Assembly (NCBI RefSeq): GCF_021602155.1
Contig: NZ_BQHY01000001.1
Span: 62,001-126,000 of the forward strand
Source: Pseudomonas parakoreensis
Lineage (GTDB): Bacteria; Pseudomonadota; Gammaproteobacteria; Pseudomonadales; Pseudomonadaceae
Length of the DNA: 64,000 nucleotides
Reading direction: 5' to 3'
Part shown: positions 27,602 through 36,129 of the stretch, piece by piece
How positions within the stretch are numbered: position 1 is the stretch's first letter
How the letters are laid out: each line of letters opens with the position of its first letter
Made by a program: the position numbers and the translations under genes
The notes under the pieces: generated by a model
Seen by the model: the letters and a program-made list of their open reading frames with translations, nothing else
The model's database searches: none
What the model was told of the DNA's origin: nothing

Positions 27602-28335
27602 CAACCTTGCCACCGTTCGCCCGGGACGATGATCAGCGAGAAGTACGGCGAGGACATCGGCTCGACCTGATCCAGCGGCACGATCTTCTGATTGGCCATG
27701 GTCGCGCGTTCGACGTACAGCGCCCGCTCGGCCAGCCCGAGCTCTTCGAGTACCGCACGGACTTTGGGAAAGTTGCGCCCCAGTTTCATGATCACCGCCG
27801 CATCGGCGTCGGCCAGACGCCGCTTCAGATCCTCGTGCGGCAATACGCCGGAGAGCACCGACAGGCTCTGGTTGCGATACACCAGCGGCGCGCCGAGCAC
27901 CGAGGCGCCGCCAAGCATTGAGCACACGCCCGGCACCACTTCGGCTTCATAGCGGGTGGACAACCGGTCATGCAGATACATGTAGGAACCGTAGAAGAAC
28001 GGATCGCCTTCGCAGATCACTGCAACGTCGCGGCCGGCGTCCAGATGCGCCGCGACCTCTTCGGCGGCAGCGTCGTAGAAATCACTGATCACCTGCTCGT
28101 AGGACAGCGGCGCCGGCAGCACTTCGGTGGTCACCGGGTACACCAGCGGCAGCAGGTTCTGCGCGTCCTGCAGGTGCGCTTCGATGATGCCGAACGCATT
28201 GCCTTTTTTACCTTTGGCAACGAAGTACGCCACCACCGGCGATTCGCGCAGCAGACGCAGGGCTTTGACGGTAATCAGCTCCGGATCACCGGGGCCCACG
28301 CCGAGGCCGATCAGTCGTCCTTTTACTTGCATCAT
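27601..28335 (-). CDS. cobI: Precorrin-2 C20-methyltransferase
   Basis: SAM-dependent tetrapyrrole methylase of 244 residues. It has the N-terminal [16 protein letters not shown] loop and the central [15 protein letters not shown] motif typical of CobI/CbiL. It converts precorrin-2 to precorrin-3A. The start at 28335 has a GGAG site and overlaps the end of cobH. It is coupled to cobJ by a four-base overlap. Confidence 0.96.
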   Translation of the reverse strand: MMQVKGRLIGLGVGPGDPELITVKALRLLRESPVVAYFVAKGKKGNAFGIIEAHLQDAQNLLPLVYPVTTEVLPAPLSYEQVISDFYDAAAEEVAAHLDAGRDVAVICEGDPFFYGSYMYLHDRLSTRYEAEVVPGVCSMLGGASVLGAPLVYRNQSLSVLSGVLPHEDLKRRLADADAAVIMKLGRNFPKVRAVLEELGLAERALYVERATMANQKIVPLDQVEPMSSPYFSLIIVPGERWQG

Positions 28336-28958
28336 TCGATCTCCGTGGCGAGGGCGTTCACGGCGGCGGCGGCCATGGCGCTACCGCCGAGCCGGCCTTG
28401 CATGATCACGAACGGTACGCCGCGACTGTCAGCCGCCAACGCCGCTTTCGATTCGGCGGCGCCGACGAAGCCCACCGGGAAGCCAAGAATCAGCGCCGGT
28501 TTCGGTGCGCCGGCATCCAGCATTTCCAGCAGATAGAACAGTGCGGTCGGCGCGTTGCCGATCACCACCACGCTGCCCTCCAGGTGCGGACGCCACAGCT
28601 CCAGCGCCGCCGCCGAGCGGGTGTTGCCCAGCTCACGGGCCAGGTCGGGCACGCTGTCGTCGCGCAGGGTGCAGATCACCTGGTTGTTCGCCGGCAAACG
28701 CGCACGGGTCACGCCTTCGGAAACCATCCGCGCATCGCACAGGATCGGCGCACCGGCCGCCAGCGCATCGCGCCCGGCCTTGCCGGCACCTTCGGAGAAT
28801 TGCAGACCGTCGACTGCCTCGACCATGCCGCAGGCGTGGATCACCCGCACCGCGAGTTTTTCCAGATCGGCCGGGATGCGTGCCAGATTGGCCTCGCTGC
28901 GAATGATCGCGAAGGAGTTGCGATAGATCTCCTGACCGTCGCGGATGTAATCAAGCAT
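28332..28958 (-). CDS. cobH: Precorrin-8X methylmutase
   Basis: Protein of 208 residues that moves the C11 methyl to C12 to give hydrogenobyrinic acid. Signatures include [12 protein letters not shown], a conserved histidine in VIHACGMV, and the C-terminal [13 protein letters not shown]. The ATG at 28958 is used; the frame is open further upstream only because cobG overlaps there. The cobG stop lies inside its first codons. Confidence 0.96.
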   Translation of the reverse strand: MLDYIRDGQEIYRNSFAIIRSEANLARIPADLEKLAVRVIHACGMVEAVDGLQFSEGAGKAGRDALAAGAPILCDARMVSEGVTRARLPANNQVICTLRDDSVPDLARELGNTRSAAALELWRPHLEGSVVVIGNAPTALFYLLEMLDAGAPKPALILGFPVGFVGAAESKAALAADSRGVPFVIMQGRLGGSAMAAAAVNALATEIE

Positions 28959-30312
28959 CAAGGGGGCTCCGTGAGCGGGCGTCGAGCAGGATCGCGGCCG
29001 CTTCAATAGTAAGGTTGCGTGCGTGCAGCGTGCCGAAACCCGGCAGCGCTGCATCGCGAAAATAGAGGTCGTAATGACCGGGGCTGATCGCCAGCAAGGT
29101 GGCGGGTGCGCAATGGGCCGCCGCGCAAGAGCGCGGGCAGCCGGACAGGTGCACGTTCTGCGCCTGTGGCAACAGCGTCGCCAGCCATCGGGCGTCGTGT
29201 TTGGTATCGGCCAGGCCTTTGCCGCATCCGCTGGAGCCGGTGCAGGCAATCAGCCTGGACAGCGGCTCACGGGCATCGGTCAGCCAGTGCAATTGCGTCA
29301 GTGTTTGCAAGACGTGCGCCGCGTCGGAGGGCTTCACGTTCGGCAGCAACAGACTTTGCCACGGGGTGAAACGCAGGCTGCCATCACCGTACTCGCGGGC
29401 CAGCCGGGCGGCGCCACGCAGCATGACCGGGTCGAGACGGCCGAGCGCCGGCACCGCGCCGACATACACCCGGTCGGCAGCGTTTTGCGGGTGAACACCG
29501 ATGTGCAGAGCCTCCGCCAGCGGCGTGCGCTGTCGGGCAACGACGGCTTTGATCGCCACGCGCTCGCGCAACTGTTCGAGGAAGGCCGGCATCGGCCATT
29601 CATCAAGCAAATGGCGCATGCGCGTCTGCTCTGGCCGAGCCCGCTCGAGGAACAACTCCAGCACTGCGACCACCAGCGCATGGCCATTTTCCAGGGTCAC
29701 GGCACCGGCCGCCCGATCGGTCGGGCAGCCAGCCAGACCGAACGCCAACATGACCTCACCGTCACGCTCAAACGCCGACAACCACAGATCATGCGGATGT
29801 GCGAGCATCGCCAACGCCTCACCGCCGTCCAGTTGCACGGCAAACTTGGCGCTCAACTCGGGAAAGCGCGGATGCGTCTGCAATGTCAGCAGAATCTGTT
29901 CGGCCAGAGGCCGGGTATCGAATAGCAATCGCCGATCGATACCGGCACTCGGGCTGAGCATCAGGTTACGTACATCGTCACCCGCTGCGGTTTGCGGCCC
30001 CAGGCCGGCGGCCAGCAAACGGTCGATCAATACCGCTGACTGCTCACCGATGCCGCGAATCTGCAGGTTGGCGCGGTTGGTCGCCTCGATTTCCCCACGG
30101 GCGAAACCCTCGGCGGCATTGGCCACCGCGTCGGCCTGATCGGCAGTGATCGAGCCGCCATTGAGCTTGATCCGGCAGATGCCGCCGTCCAGCGCCTGGA
30201 CGATACGCAGCAACCCCGGACAAGCCGAGGGGCGCAGAGCGGTGGACAGAGGGCGTTCGTTCAAGGGATGACCGGCTGGCTGGCAGCGCTGTAGTGGGCG
30301 AAAGGTCGCCAT
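28951..30312 (-). CDS. cobG: Precorrin-3B synthase
   Basis: Oxygen-dependent Fe-S enzyme that makes the C20-hydroxy gamma-lactone of precorrin-3B. It is related to sulfite/nitrite reductases, and the cluster ligands are seen as ACTGSSGCGKG and GCPRSCAAAHC near the C-terminus. With the ATG at 30312 it has 453 residues. This start has only a weak AGG, and an in-frame TTG just before NERPLSTALR or an ATG further upstream remain possible. It is the first gene of cobG-cobH-cobI-cobJ, with short overlaps throughout. Its presence means aerobic synthesis. Confidence 0.9.
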   Translation of the reverse strand: MATFRPLQRCQPAGHPLNERPLSTALRPSACPGLLRIVQALDGGICRIKLNGGSITADQADAVANAAEGFARGEIEATNRANLQIRGIGEQSAVLIDRLLAAGLGPQTAAGDDVRNLMLSPSAGIDRRLLFDTRPLAEQILLTLQTHPRFPELSAKFAVQLDGGEALAMLAHPHDLWLSAFERDGEVMLAFGLAGCPTDRAAGAVTLENGHALVVAVLELFLERARPEQTRMRHLLDEWPMPAFLEQLRERVAIKAVVARQRTPLAEALHIGVHPQNAADRVYVGAVPALGRLDPVMLRGAARLAREYGDGSLRFTPWQSLLLPNVKPSDAAHVLQTLTQLHWLTDAREPLSRLIACTGSSGCGKGLADTKHDARWLATLLPQAQNVHLSGCPRSCAAAHCAPATLLAISPGHYDLYFRDAALPGFGTLHARNLTIEAAAILLDARSRSPLDA

Positions 30313-30396
30313 TATGCCTGCTTTGCCCGAGCGCATGAAAATGCCTGCCGGTCGGAAACTGCACCCAGGCAACAATTCCCGCCGCCTGGCGTTGCT

Positions 30397-31053
30397 TCAG
30401 AGTTGGTATTCCTCAAACCTGGACGCATGCGCGCCAATGGCTTGCTCCACGCTTGCCCGGTTGGCATCCATGGCCCGGCGCTTGATCAGCAGCTTTCTGG
30501 CGCGAATGTCCAGTTGTGACATCGGTTGATGAACCTGCCAGAACAGATAGTTGGTATTGAGTACCAACTTGATAAAGCGGATATGGCTGAGTACCACCAC
30601 CAGCTCGTCACGGGTGTTCTGACTGACCGGCAAAATATGCGAGTTGAAGGTTTTGCCACTCAGCGCGGAAAACTGCTTCAACAATGCGGCATCTTTTTCC
30701 AGCGCTGCAAGTCCCGCTTCAACCTGGGTCAGTTGAGAACGCGCGAGCAACGGCGCGGTCAATCGCCGCCATGCCTCCTGCACACTCCCGGAAAACGCCG
30801 TCTGCACAAGCACCACTGGCTGTTCCTCAAGACTCCAGCCAAACGACCAGAGGATGCCGGCAAAATGATCGAACCACTGCGCAGGCTGAGTACTGCTGTT
30901 ATAAACGCCGTCCGCCTTGATCTGCGCGAGATAAATGCAGTGCTTCACAAAGTTGTTATCGGCCTCGGCCCGACCTTCCAGGCCGGTGAATAACATATTG
31001 TTAACGGCCACTGCGTTATTCTGACTTAAACGTGTATTGGAACTGATATCCAT
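30397..31053 (-). CDS. Unknown protein, toxin-locus small family (member 3)
   Basis: Unrecognised protein of 218 residues starting MDISSNTRL. The ATG at 31053 is preceded by AGGAG at five bases; an in-frame ATG at 31068 is less well placed. Residues about 35-72 read VKHCIYLAQIKADG...QWFDHFAGILWSFGW, which follows the same pattern as the two small genes at 8.9-10.5 kb (x-L-A-Q-[LI]-x-A-[ND], then W and an end GW). The rest appears alpha-helical, rich in L, A, K and R, with no signal peptide. It sits between cobG and cobL, where cob operons in related bacteria are directly divergent. Function unknown; a link to the toxins is inferred only from the motif. Confidence 0.75.
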   Translation of the reverse strand: MDISSNTRLSQNNAVAVNNMLFTGLEGRAEADNNFVKHCIYLAQIKADGVYNSSTQPAQWFDHFAGILWSFGWSLEEQPVVLVQTAFSGSVQEAWRRLTAPLLARSQLTQVEAGLAALEKDAALLKQFSALSGKTFNSHILPVSQNTRDELVVVLSHIRFIKLVLNTNYLFWQVHQPMSQLDIRARKLLIKRRAMDANRASVEQAIGAHASRFEEYQL

Positions 31054-31282
31054 ATCATCTCCTGCCAACTTGGCATTGGTTATTTATCGTTCTATTGCGC
31101 CAGACTTATTAAATAACTGACCTGAAGCAAACTAACAAAAACAGCAGTTGAAAAAACCAATATTGCTCAACAACACATTTCCGGTCGGCTCTCGCCCCCC
31201 TGCGACGACAGACCCGCGTCAGATGCCGGCCGCCGCGTTATCATGCCGCCCTTGAAGATCTACCCTGGATTTAAGGAACGGC
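31054..31282. promoter_or_regulatory. Divergent region before cobL
   Basis: Gap of 229 bases. The half next to the unknown gene (31060-31170) is AT-rich with A-runs and should carry its promoter; the half next to cobL is GC-rich. No B12-box or other cobalamin riboswitch feature was found by eye. Confidence 0.4.
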
Positions 31283-32494
31283 ATGACACCCTGGCTGACG
31301 GTTGTGGGAATCGGTGAAGACGGCTTCAAGGGCCTGGGCAAAAATGCGCGGCGCGCCCTGATGGGCGCCTCGCGGATCATCGGCGGCCAGCGGCAACTGG
31401 ACTTGCTGCCGGTATGCATACGCGGTGAACGCGCGTTGTGGCCAAGCCCGTTTTCCCTCGCGCCGGTGCTGGAGCAGCGCGGCGAAGCGGTGTGTGTGTT
31501 GGCCAGTGGTGATCCGATGTTCTACGGCGTCGGCGCCAGCCTCGCGCGGCACGTGCCGAGTGCCGAGATGCTGATCCTGCCGGCGCCATCCTCCTGTTCG
31601 CTGGCCGCCGCCCGACTCGGCTGGCCGTTGCAGGATGTAGTGACACTGTCGCTGGTCGCGCGACCTTTGGCGGCACTCAATGCGCAACTGTTCAGCGGCG
31701 TACGCCTGTTGCTGCTGAGCAATGACCGGCAAAGTCCGGCGGCGGTCGCGGCGTTGCTGCGTGAGCGCGGATTTGGCGGCAGTCGCCTGAGTGTTCTGGA
31801 ACACCTGGGCGGCGACGCCGAGCGGCGTATCGACGGCACTGCCGATGACTGGAACGACCCGGCGATTGCCGATCTGAATGTGATCGCCATCGAATGCCTG
31901 GCCGATGCGCACGCACCGCGCCTGTCGCGTCTGGCCGGACTGCCCGACTCGGCATTCCAGCACGACGGGCAACTGACCAAACGCGATGTCCGCGCCATCA
32001 CCCTCGCCCGCCTTGCGCCGATCCCCGGCGAACTGCTGTGGGATGTCGGCGGCGGTTGCGGCTCGATCGGCATCGAATGGATGCGCGCGCACCCCAGCTG
32101 CCGTGCCATTGCCATCGAGGCGGACGAAGGCCGACAGGCCTTGATCGAACACAACCGCGACGCGTTGGGCGTACCCGGTCTGCAATTGGTGCGGGGCCGC
32201 GCACCGCAGGCGCTCGCCGGGCTGGAGCGCCCCGACGCGATCTTCATCGGCGGCGGCGTGACCCGTGAGGGCGTGTTTGCAACCTGCTGGGATCAACTCA
32301 AACCCGGTGGTCGACTGGTGGCCAACGCCGTGACCCTGCAAAGCGAAGTCACCCTGATGAACTGGCGCGAACGCCATGGCGGCGAACTGACCCGAATCCA
32401 CGTTGCCCAGGCGCAGCCACTGGGTGAGTTCGACACGTGGCGGCAGGCGCTGCCGATCACCTTGCTCGATCTGGTCAAACCCCTCGATGCGTGA
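31283..32494 (+). CDS. cobL: Precorrin-6Y C5,15-methyltransferase (CbiE-CbiT fusion)
   Basis: Bifunctional protein of 403 residues. The N-terminal CbiE-type tetrapyrrole methylase ([24 protein letters not shown]) covers about residues 1-200. The C-terminal CbiT-type Rossmann methylase ([16 protein letters not shown]) covers about 230-400. It methylates C5 and C15 and decarboxylates the C12 acetate. The ATG at 31283 follows AAGGAA. Its end overlaps cbiD by eight bases in another frame, so the two are coupled. Confidence 0.96.
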   Translation: MTPWLTVVGIGEDGFKGLGKNARRALMGASRIIGGQRQLDLLPVCIRGERALWPSPFSLAPVLEQRGEAVCVLASGDPMFYGVGASLARHVPSAEMLILPAPSSCSLAAARLGWPLQDVVTLSLVARPLAALNAQLFSGVRLLLLSNDRQSPAAVAALLRERGFGGSRLSVLEHLGGDAERRIDGTADDWNDPAIADLNVIAIECLADAHAPRLSRLAGLPDSAFQHDGQLTKRDVRAITLARLAPIPGELLWDVGGGCGSIGIEWMRAHPSCRAIAIEADEGRQALIEHNRDALGVPGLQLVRGRAPQALAGLERPDAIFIGGGVTREGVFATCWDQLKPGGRLVANAVTLQSEVTLMNWRERHGGELTRIHVAQAQPLGEFDTWRQALPITLLDLVKPLDA

Positions 32495-33584
32495 CGAAAC
32501 CGCCGAACAACCCGCGCCGCTGCGTAGCGGCCTGACCACCGGCAGCTGCGCCACCGCCACCAGCCTTGCCGCCGCGCGCCTGCTGCTCGGCGGCACCTCG
32601 GCGGATGCAGTGCAGATCGTCCTGCCCAAGGGCAAGCAGGTGCAGATGCGTCTGGAGTTTTGCCGCTTGACCGCCGACGGCGCCGAGGCCGGAACGATCA
32701 AGGACGCCGGCGACGACCCCGACGTGACCCACGGTGCGCTGCTCTATTCGCACGTGCGGCTGCTGGCCGCGCCGGGGATTCGCTTCGTCGCGGGCACAGG
32801 TGTCGGCACCGTGACCCGGCCGGGGCTGGTACTCGGCGTCGGTGAGCCGGCAATCAACCCGGTGCCGCGCAAGATGATCAGCGATCACTTGAGCCTGCTC
32901 GCCGCCGAACGCGGTTATGCCGGCGGCTTTGAGGTCACCGTCAATGTCGAGGGCGGCGAAGCGCTGGCGCTGAAAACCATGAATCCACGGCTGGGCATTC
33001 TCGGCGGGCTGTCGATTCTCGGCACCAGCGGTATAGTCCGGCCGTTTTCCTGCGCGGCGTACATCGCCTCGATCCATCAGGGCATCGATGTGGCGAAAAC
33101 CAATGGTTACCTGCACATCGCCGCGTGCACCGGCAACGCCAGCGAAGACACCATGCGCCGGGTCTACAACCTGCCGGAAATCGCCTTGATCGAAATGGGT
33201 GACTTTGTCGGCGCGGTGCTCAAGCATCTGCGCAAAGTGCCTGTGGATAAACTCAGCCTGTGCGGCGGCTTCGGCAAGATCAGCAAACTGGCAGCCGGGC
33301 ACATGGATCTGCACTCGCGCCATTCCAGCATCGACCTGCCGCAACTGGCCGAATGGGCGGCGGCGATTGGCGCCGACCAGGCGTTGCAACAGAGTATTCG
33401 TGAAGCGAACACCAGTCAGCAGGCCTTGGCGATGGCCAGTGCGGCAGGCGTGGCCCTTGGCGATGAAGTCTGTCGCCACGCGCTGACTTTCGCCCGCAGC
33501 GTGGTGCCGGCGCAGGTTCAGGTCGAAGTGTTTGCGATTGATCGCCAGGGCGGCATTGTCGGCCACGCCGGAGGTTTTGCATGA
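32487..33584 (+). CDS. cbiD: Cobalt-precorrin-5B C1-methyltransferase
   Basis: Protein of 365 residues with the CbiD hallmark [14 protein letters not shown] at the N-terminus and the [11 protein letters not shown] motif in the middle. It carries out C1 methylation with deacylation in place of CobF, which pseudomonads are thought to lack. The start lies inside the end of cobL and the stop overlaps the cobK start (ATGA). The upstream open frame to 32403 is a cobL shadow. Confidence 0.96.
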   Translation: MRDETAEQPAPLRSGLTTGSCATATSLAAARLLLGGTSADAVQIVLPKGKQVQMRLEFCRLTADGAEAGTIKDAGDDPDVTHGALLYSHVRLLAAPGIRFVAGTGVGTVTRPGLVLGVGEPAINPVPRKMISDHLSLLAAERGYAGGFEVTVNVEGGEALALKTMNPRLGILGGLSILGTSGIVRPFSCAAYIASIHQGIDVAKTNGYLHIAACTGNASEDTMRRVYNLPEIALIEMGDFVGAVLKHLRKVPVDKLSLCGGFGKISKLAAGHMDLHSRHSSIDLPQLAEWAAAIGADQALQQSIREANTSQQALAMASAAGVALGDEVCRHALTFARSVVPAQVQVEVFAIDRQGGIVGHAGGFA

Positions 33585-34309
33585 AGCGCATTCTGTTGCT
33601 GGGCGGCGTCACCGAAGCCCTGGCCATCGCCCGTACGTTGGGGCCAGAACACATCTACAGCCTGGCCGGCGTGGGCCGGGTGCCGACCGACCTGACCTGC
33701 CAGGTACGCGTCGGCGGCTACGGCGGGGCCGAAGGTCTGACTCAGTTCATGCGCGACGAAGGCATCGACCTGCTGCTCGACGCGACCCACCCCTACGCCG
33801 CGCAAATCAGCCACAACGCCGCCCGCGCCGCGCAACTGAGCGGCATCCCTTGCTGGGCCTTGCGCCGCCCCGCATGGCAGCCGCAACCGGGCGATGACTG
33901 GCGCGAAGTCAGCGACTGGGCCGAACTGACCGCAGCCCTCAAACCGTTCCGCCGCCCGCTGTTCACCCTCGGCCGCGAACCGCTGCAACACCTCGATGAA
34001 ATCCCTGCCAGCCAGTTCTGGACCCTGCGCGCCCTCGACGTCTACCCCGGCAACGAACGCTGCGAAGTGATCGGCGCCCGTGGGCCATTTCTGCTTGAGG
34101 ACGAACGCGCACTGTTCGAGCGCCGGCAGATCGATGTCCTGATCAGCAAGAACAGCGGCAGCACTGCGACCGAACCCAAGCTGGAAGTGGCGCGGGAGTT
34201 GGGGGTGCCGGTGATTGTGTTGAAGCGGCCGGTGTTGCTGGGGGTTGATCGGGAGTTTCTGACGACGTCTGAAGTCTTCGCTGCCCTTGCCGCCTTCACC
34301 CGGTTTTAA
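33581..34309 (+). CDS. cobK: Precorrin-6A reductase
   Basis: NADPH-dependent reductase of 242 residues that converts precorrin-6A to precorrin-6B. The N-terminal [32 protein letters not shown] and the C-terminal [15 protein letters not shown] are standard CobK/CbiJ motifs. It is the last gene of cobL-cbiD-cobK; a REP pair follows. Confidence 0.95.
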   Translation: MKRILLLGGVTEALAIARTLGPEHIYSLAGVGRVPTDLTCQVRVGGYGGAEGLTQFMRDEGIDLLLDATHPYAAQISHNAARAAQLSGIPCWALRRPAWQPQPGDDWREVSDWAELTAALKPFRRPLFTLGREPLQHLDEIPASQFWTLRALDVYPGNERCEVIGARGPFLLEDERALFERRQIDVLISKNSGSTATEPKLEVARELGVPVIVLKRPVLLGVDREFLTTSEVFAALAAFTRF

Positions 34310-34329
34310 CCAAGTGCAGACCTCGAGTA

Positions 34330-34427
34330 CGCCTTCGCGGGCAAGCCCGCTCCCACAGTGGTCGGCGCCGACTGCATAGTTTGTGTATGACACGGATCCT
34401 GTGGGAGCGGGCTTGCCCGCGAAGGCG
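34330..34427. repeat. REP pair (TTCGCGGGCAAGCCCGC type)
   Basis: Two 29-base arms at 34330-34358 and 34399-34427 are exact inverted copies, each itself a REP palindrome, separated by 40 bases. This is the typical REP doublet layout in Pseudomonas. Confidence 0.92.
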
Positions 34428-34465
34428 TGCGACCTGACAGCTCGTATCTTGAACGTTAAAAAGCA

Positions 34466-34509
34466 GATCAAAAGATCGCAGCCTCGTTCCACTCGTCAGC
34501 TCCTACAGG
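34466..34509. repeat. Degraded REP half (GATCGCAGC type)
   Basis: Contains ATCAAAAGATCGCAGCC and CAGCTCCTACAG as in the intact pairs at 38.3, 45.0, 50.2 and 51.9 kb, but the centre is altered and there is no partner. Confidence 0.7.
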
Positions 34510-34658
34510 ATCGGTGGATGAGTCTGGCGTTGCACATTTCCACCGCTACACTCATTTCCATTGATCTGCGACACCAAACCGCACGACGCCTTTTTACTTA
34601 TCGGCCCTGATCAGGCTAAATAGCCCGCGTCTGATCGCCCACCCAACGGATCTGTCCC

Positions 34659-35057
34659 ATGAACCGACACCGGCTCGCATTTGCCTGGATCGCCTGCTTT
34701 GCAGTGCTGTTCAACATGCTCGCCATGCCGATGACCGGGGCGCTGGCGCAGGCGGCCAATTCACCGGCCGAACAGGTGCTGTGGAGCAGTTTCTGCACCG
34801 GCAGCGGGACGAAAATGGTGGCGATCAACATCGGCACCCCGGAGCAGAAAGCCCCGTCCAACGACAGCCATTCCAACATGCAGCATTGCTGGTGCTGCTC
34901 GGGTTCAGCGCCGCTGGTGGCGTTGCCGGGGCATGCGCCGCAGCTGTATTTTGCCCGTTACGAAAGCAATCGCAGCGTGGCCCCGCCCTCGTTGCAAACA
35001 CCGACACCGCGCCAGCAATGGCCGAGCCTTAATCCGCGCGCCTCGCCTCTGGTTTGA
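34659..35057 (+). CDS. DUF2946 protein, putative copper-related (first)
   Basis: Exported protein of 132 residues with a signal peptide (about 1-32, ending GALAQA). A short cysteine cluster, MQHCWCCSG, preceded by His and Met, is typical of DUF2946 proteins encoded beside copper receptors. The family has no proven function. It is the first gene of a copper group reading in the same direction. Confidence 0.85.
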   Translation: MNRHRLAFAWIACFAVLFNMLAMPMTGALAQAANSPAEQVLWSSFCTGSGTKMVAINIGTPEQKAPSNDSHSNMQHCWCCSGSAPLVALPGHAPQLYFARYESNRSVAPPSLQTPTPRQQWPSLNPRASPLV

Positions 35058-35105
35058 TTTGTTCTCGCAATTGACCTGCGTATCAAATCGTTCTGGAGAA
35101 CTGCC

Positions 35106-35582
35106 ATGTTGAACAAACTCTTCGTCATCGCTGCGCTGTTGCTGCCGGCGTGCTTCGCCCATGCCCACGAATACAAGGCCGGCGAGCTGGAAATCGCGCA
35201 CCCGTGGTCGCAGGAGCTGCCGCCCAACGCGCCGACGGTTGCCGCTTACTTTGTGATCAGCAATCCCGGCAAGGCCGACGATCGCCTGCTCAGCGTCGAC
35301 TCGCCGATCACTGACAAGGCTCAGTTGCACGAGCATGTGATGCAGGGCGATCTGATGAAAATGCAGCAAGTGCCCAACGTGGTGATTCCGGCCGGCGGCA
35401 AAGTGACGTTCGCGCCGATGGCCTATCACGTGATGCTGCTCAATCCGAAAGACCGCAGCCTGCTCAGCGACGGCAAACGCTTCCCGCTGACCCTGCATTT
35501 CGAGAAGGCCGGCAACGTTACCGTCGAAGTCGCGGTGCAGAAGAAACCGCCGGAAACCAAGGCACACGATCACGCCCAGTAA
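35106..35582 (+). CDS. Periplasmic copper chaperone PCu(A)C
   Basis: Protein of 158 residues with a signal peptide (about 1-20) and one PCuAC domain. The expected copper ligands are present as H-x(n)-M with HEHVMQGDLMKM (about residues 77-88) and a later MAYHVMLLNP. The C-terminal tail is His-containing (KAHDHAQ). Such proteins carry Cu(I) in the periplasm, often to cytochrome oxidase. A well-placed GGAGAA site precedes the ATG. Confidence 0.9.
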   Translation: MLNKLFVIAALLLPACFAHAHEYKAGELEIAHPWSQELPPNAPTVAAYFVISNPGKADDRLLSVDSPITDKAQLHEHVMQGDLMKMQQVPNVVIPAGGKVTFAPMAYHVMLLNPKDRSLLSDGKRFPLTLHFEKAGNVTVEVAVQKKPPETKAHDHAQ

Positions 35583-35603
35583 CCGATCCGGCTGACCACG
35601 CCC

Positions 35604-36044
35604 GTGCGCCCGCAACGCGCCGGGGCGTCCAGCAAGCATCGCCAGAGACAGGCTCTGACCTGCGGTAGCTGGATCGCCCTGTTCGCCATGTTGATGATCT
35701 TCATCGGCCCGCTGATTTCTCAGTCGATGCCGATGGATCAGCACGCCTCGAGTTCCATGCCGATGAGCATGGACATGGCCATGCCGGGTATGGATCACGC
35801 CGCGCACGGCGCACAACCGGCTGCCGAACACTGTCCGCCGCAATCCCCGCACCACGCCCTGTGGGAAAAGTGTGGTTATTGCAGCCTGCTGTTCAACTGC
35901 CCGGCGCTGACCGGTGGCGGCACGTTCGCCACATTCAGCATCGCCCACGTCAACACCTTCGTCCCATCCTCCCCGCGTCTGGGGCATGCCCGGCGGACTT
36001 TCTTCCCCGGCGCCCGCACCCGCGCCCCGCCCGTCGCCGCGTAA
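35604..36044 (+). CDS. DUF2946 protein, putative copper-related (second)
   Basis: Protein of 146 residues starting at a GTG (35604). One hydrophobic segment (about 22-40) is followed by a Met/His-rich stretch (SMPMSMDMAMPGMDHAAH) and a KCGYC pair, all consistent with copper binding outside the membrane. It differs from the first DUF2946 gene in having the Met-rich segment. It lies 21 bases after the PCuAC gene, so is likely in the same operon. The GTG start is uncertain. Confidence 0.8.
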   Translation: MRPQRAGASSKHRQRQALTCGSWIALFAMLMIFIGPLISQSMPMDQHASSSMPMSMDMAMPGMDHAAHGAQPAAEHCPPQSPHHALWEKCGYCSLLFNCPALTGGGTFATFSIAHVNTFVPSSPRLGHARRTFFPGARTRAPPVAA

Positions 36045-36129
36045 ACACCGCACCTTTGATTGCACACGGTCGAGAAGACAGCTTCAGGCTGCCGGCCGTG
36101 TCGTTTACGACTGTTTGATGGAAATTGTC

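Larger units (their letters stand above)
34310..34658. other. Repeat-filled intergenic region
   Basis: Gap of 349 bases between cobK and the copper genes. It contains one REP pair and one degraded REP half (separate entries) and then about 100 bases without visible features before the DUF2946 gene. No coding sequence is supported. Confidence 0.6.

Noticed and set aside
30313-31282. Possible cobalamin riboswitch before cobG or cobL.
   Set aside because: No B12-box sequence or matching stem set could be found on either strand.
34330-34427. Inverted repeats as possible CRISPR or transposon ends.
   Set aside because: Paired palindromes of the same few families recur singly across the window without spacers, target duplications or a transposase; they are REP doublets.
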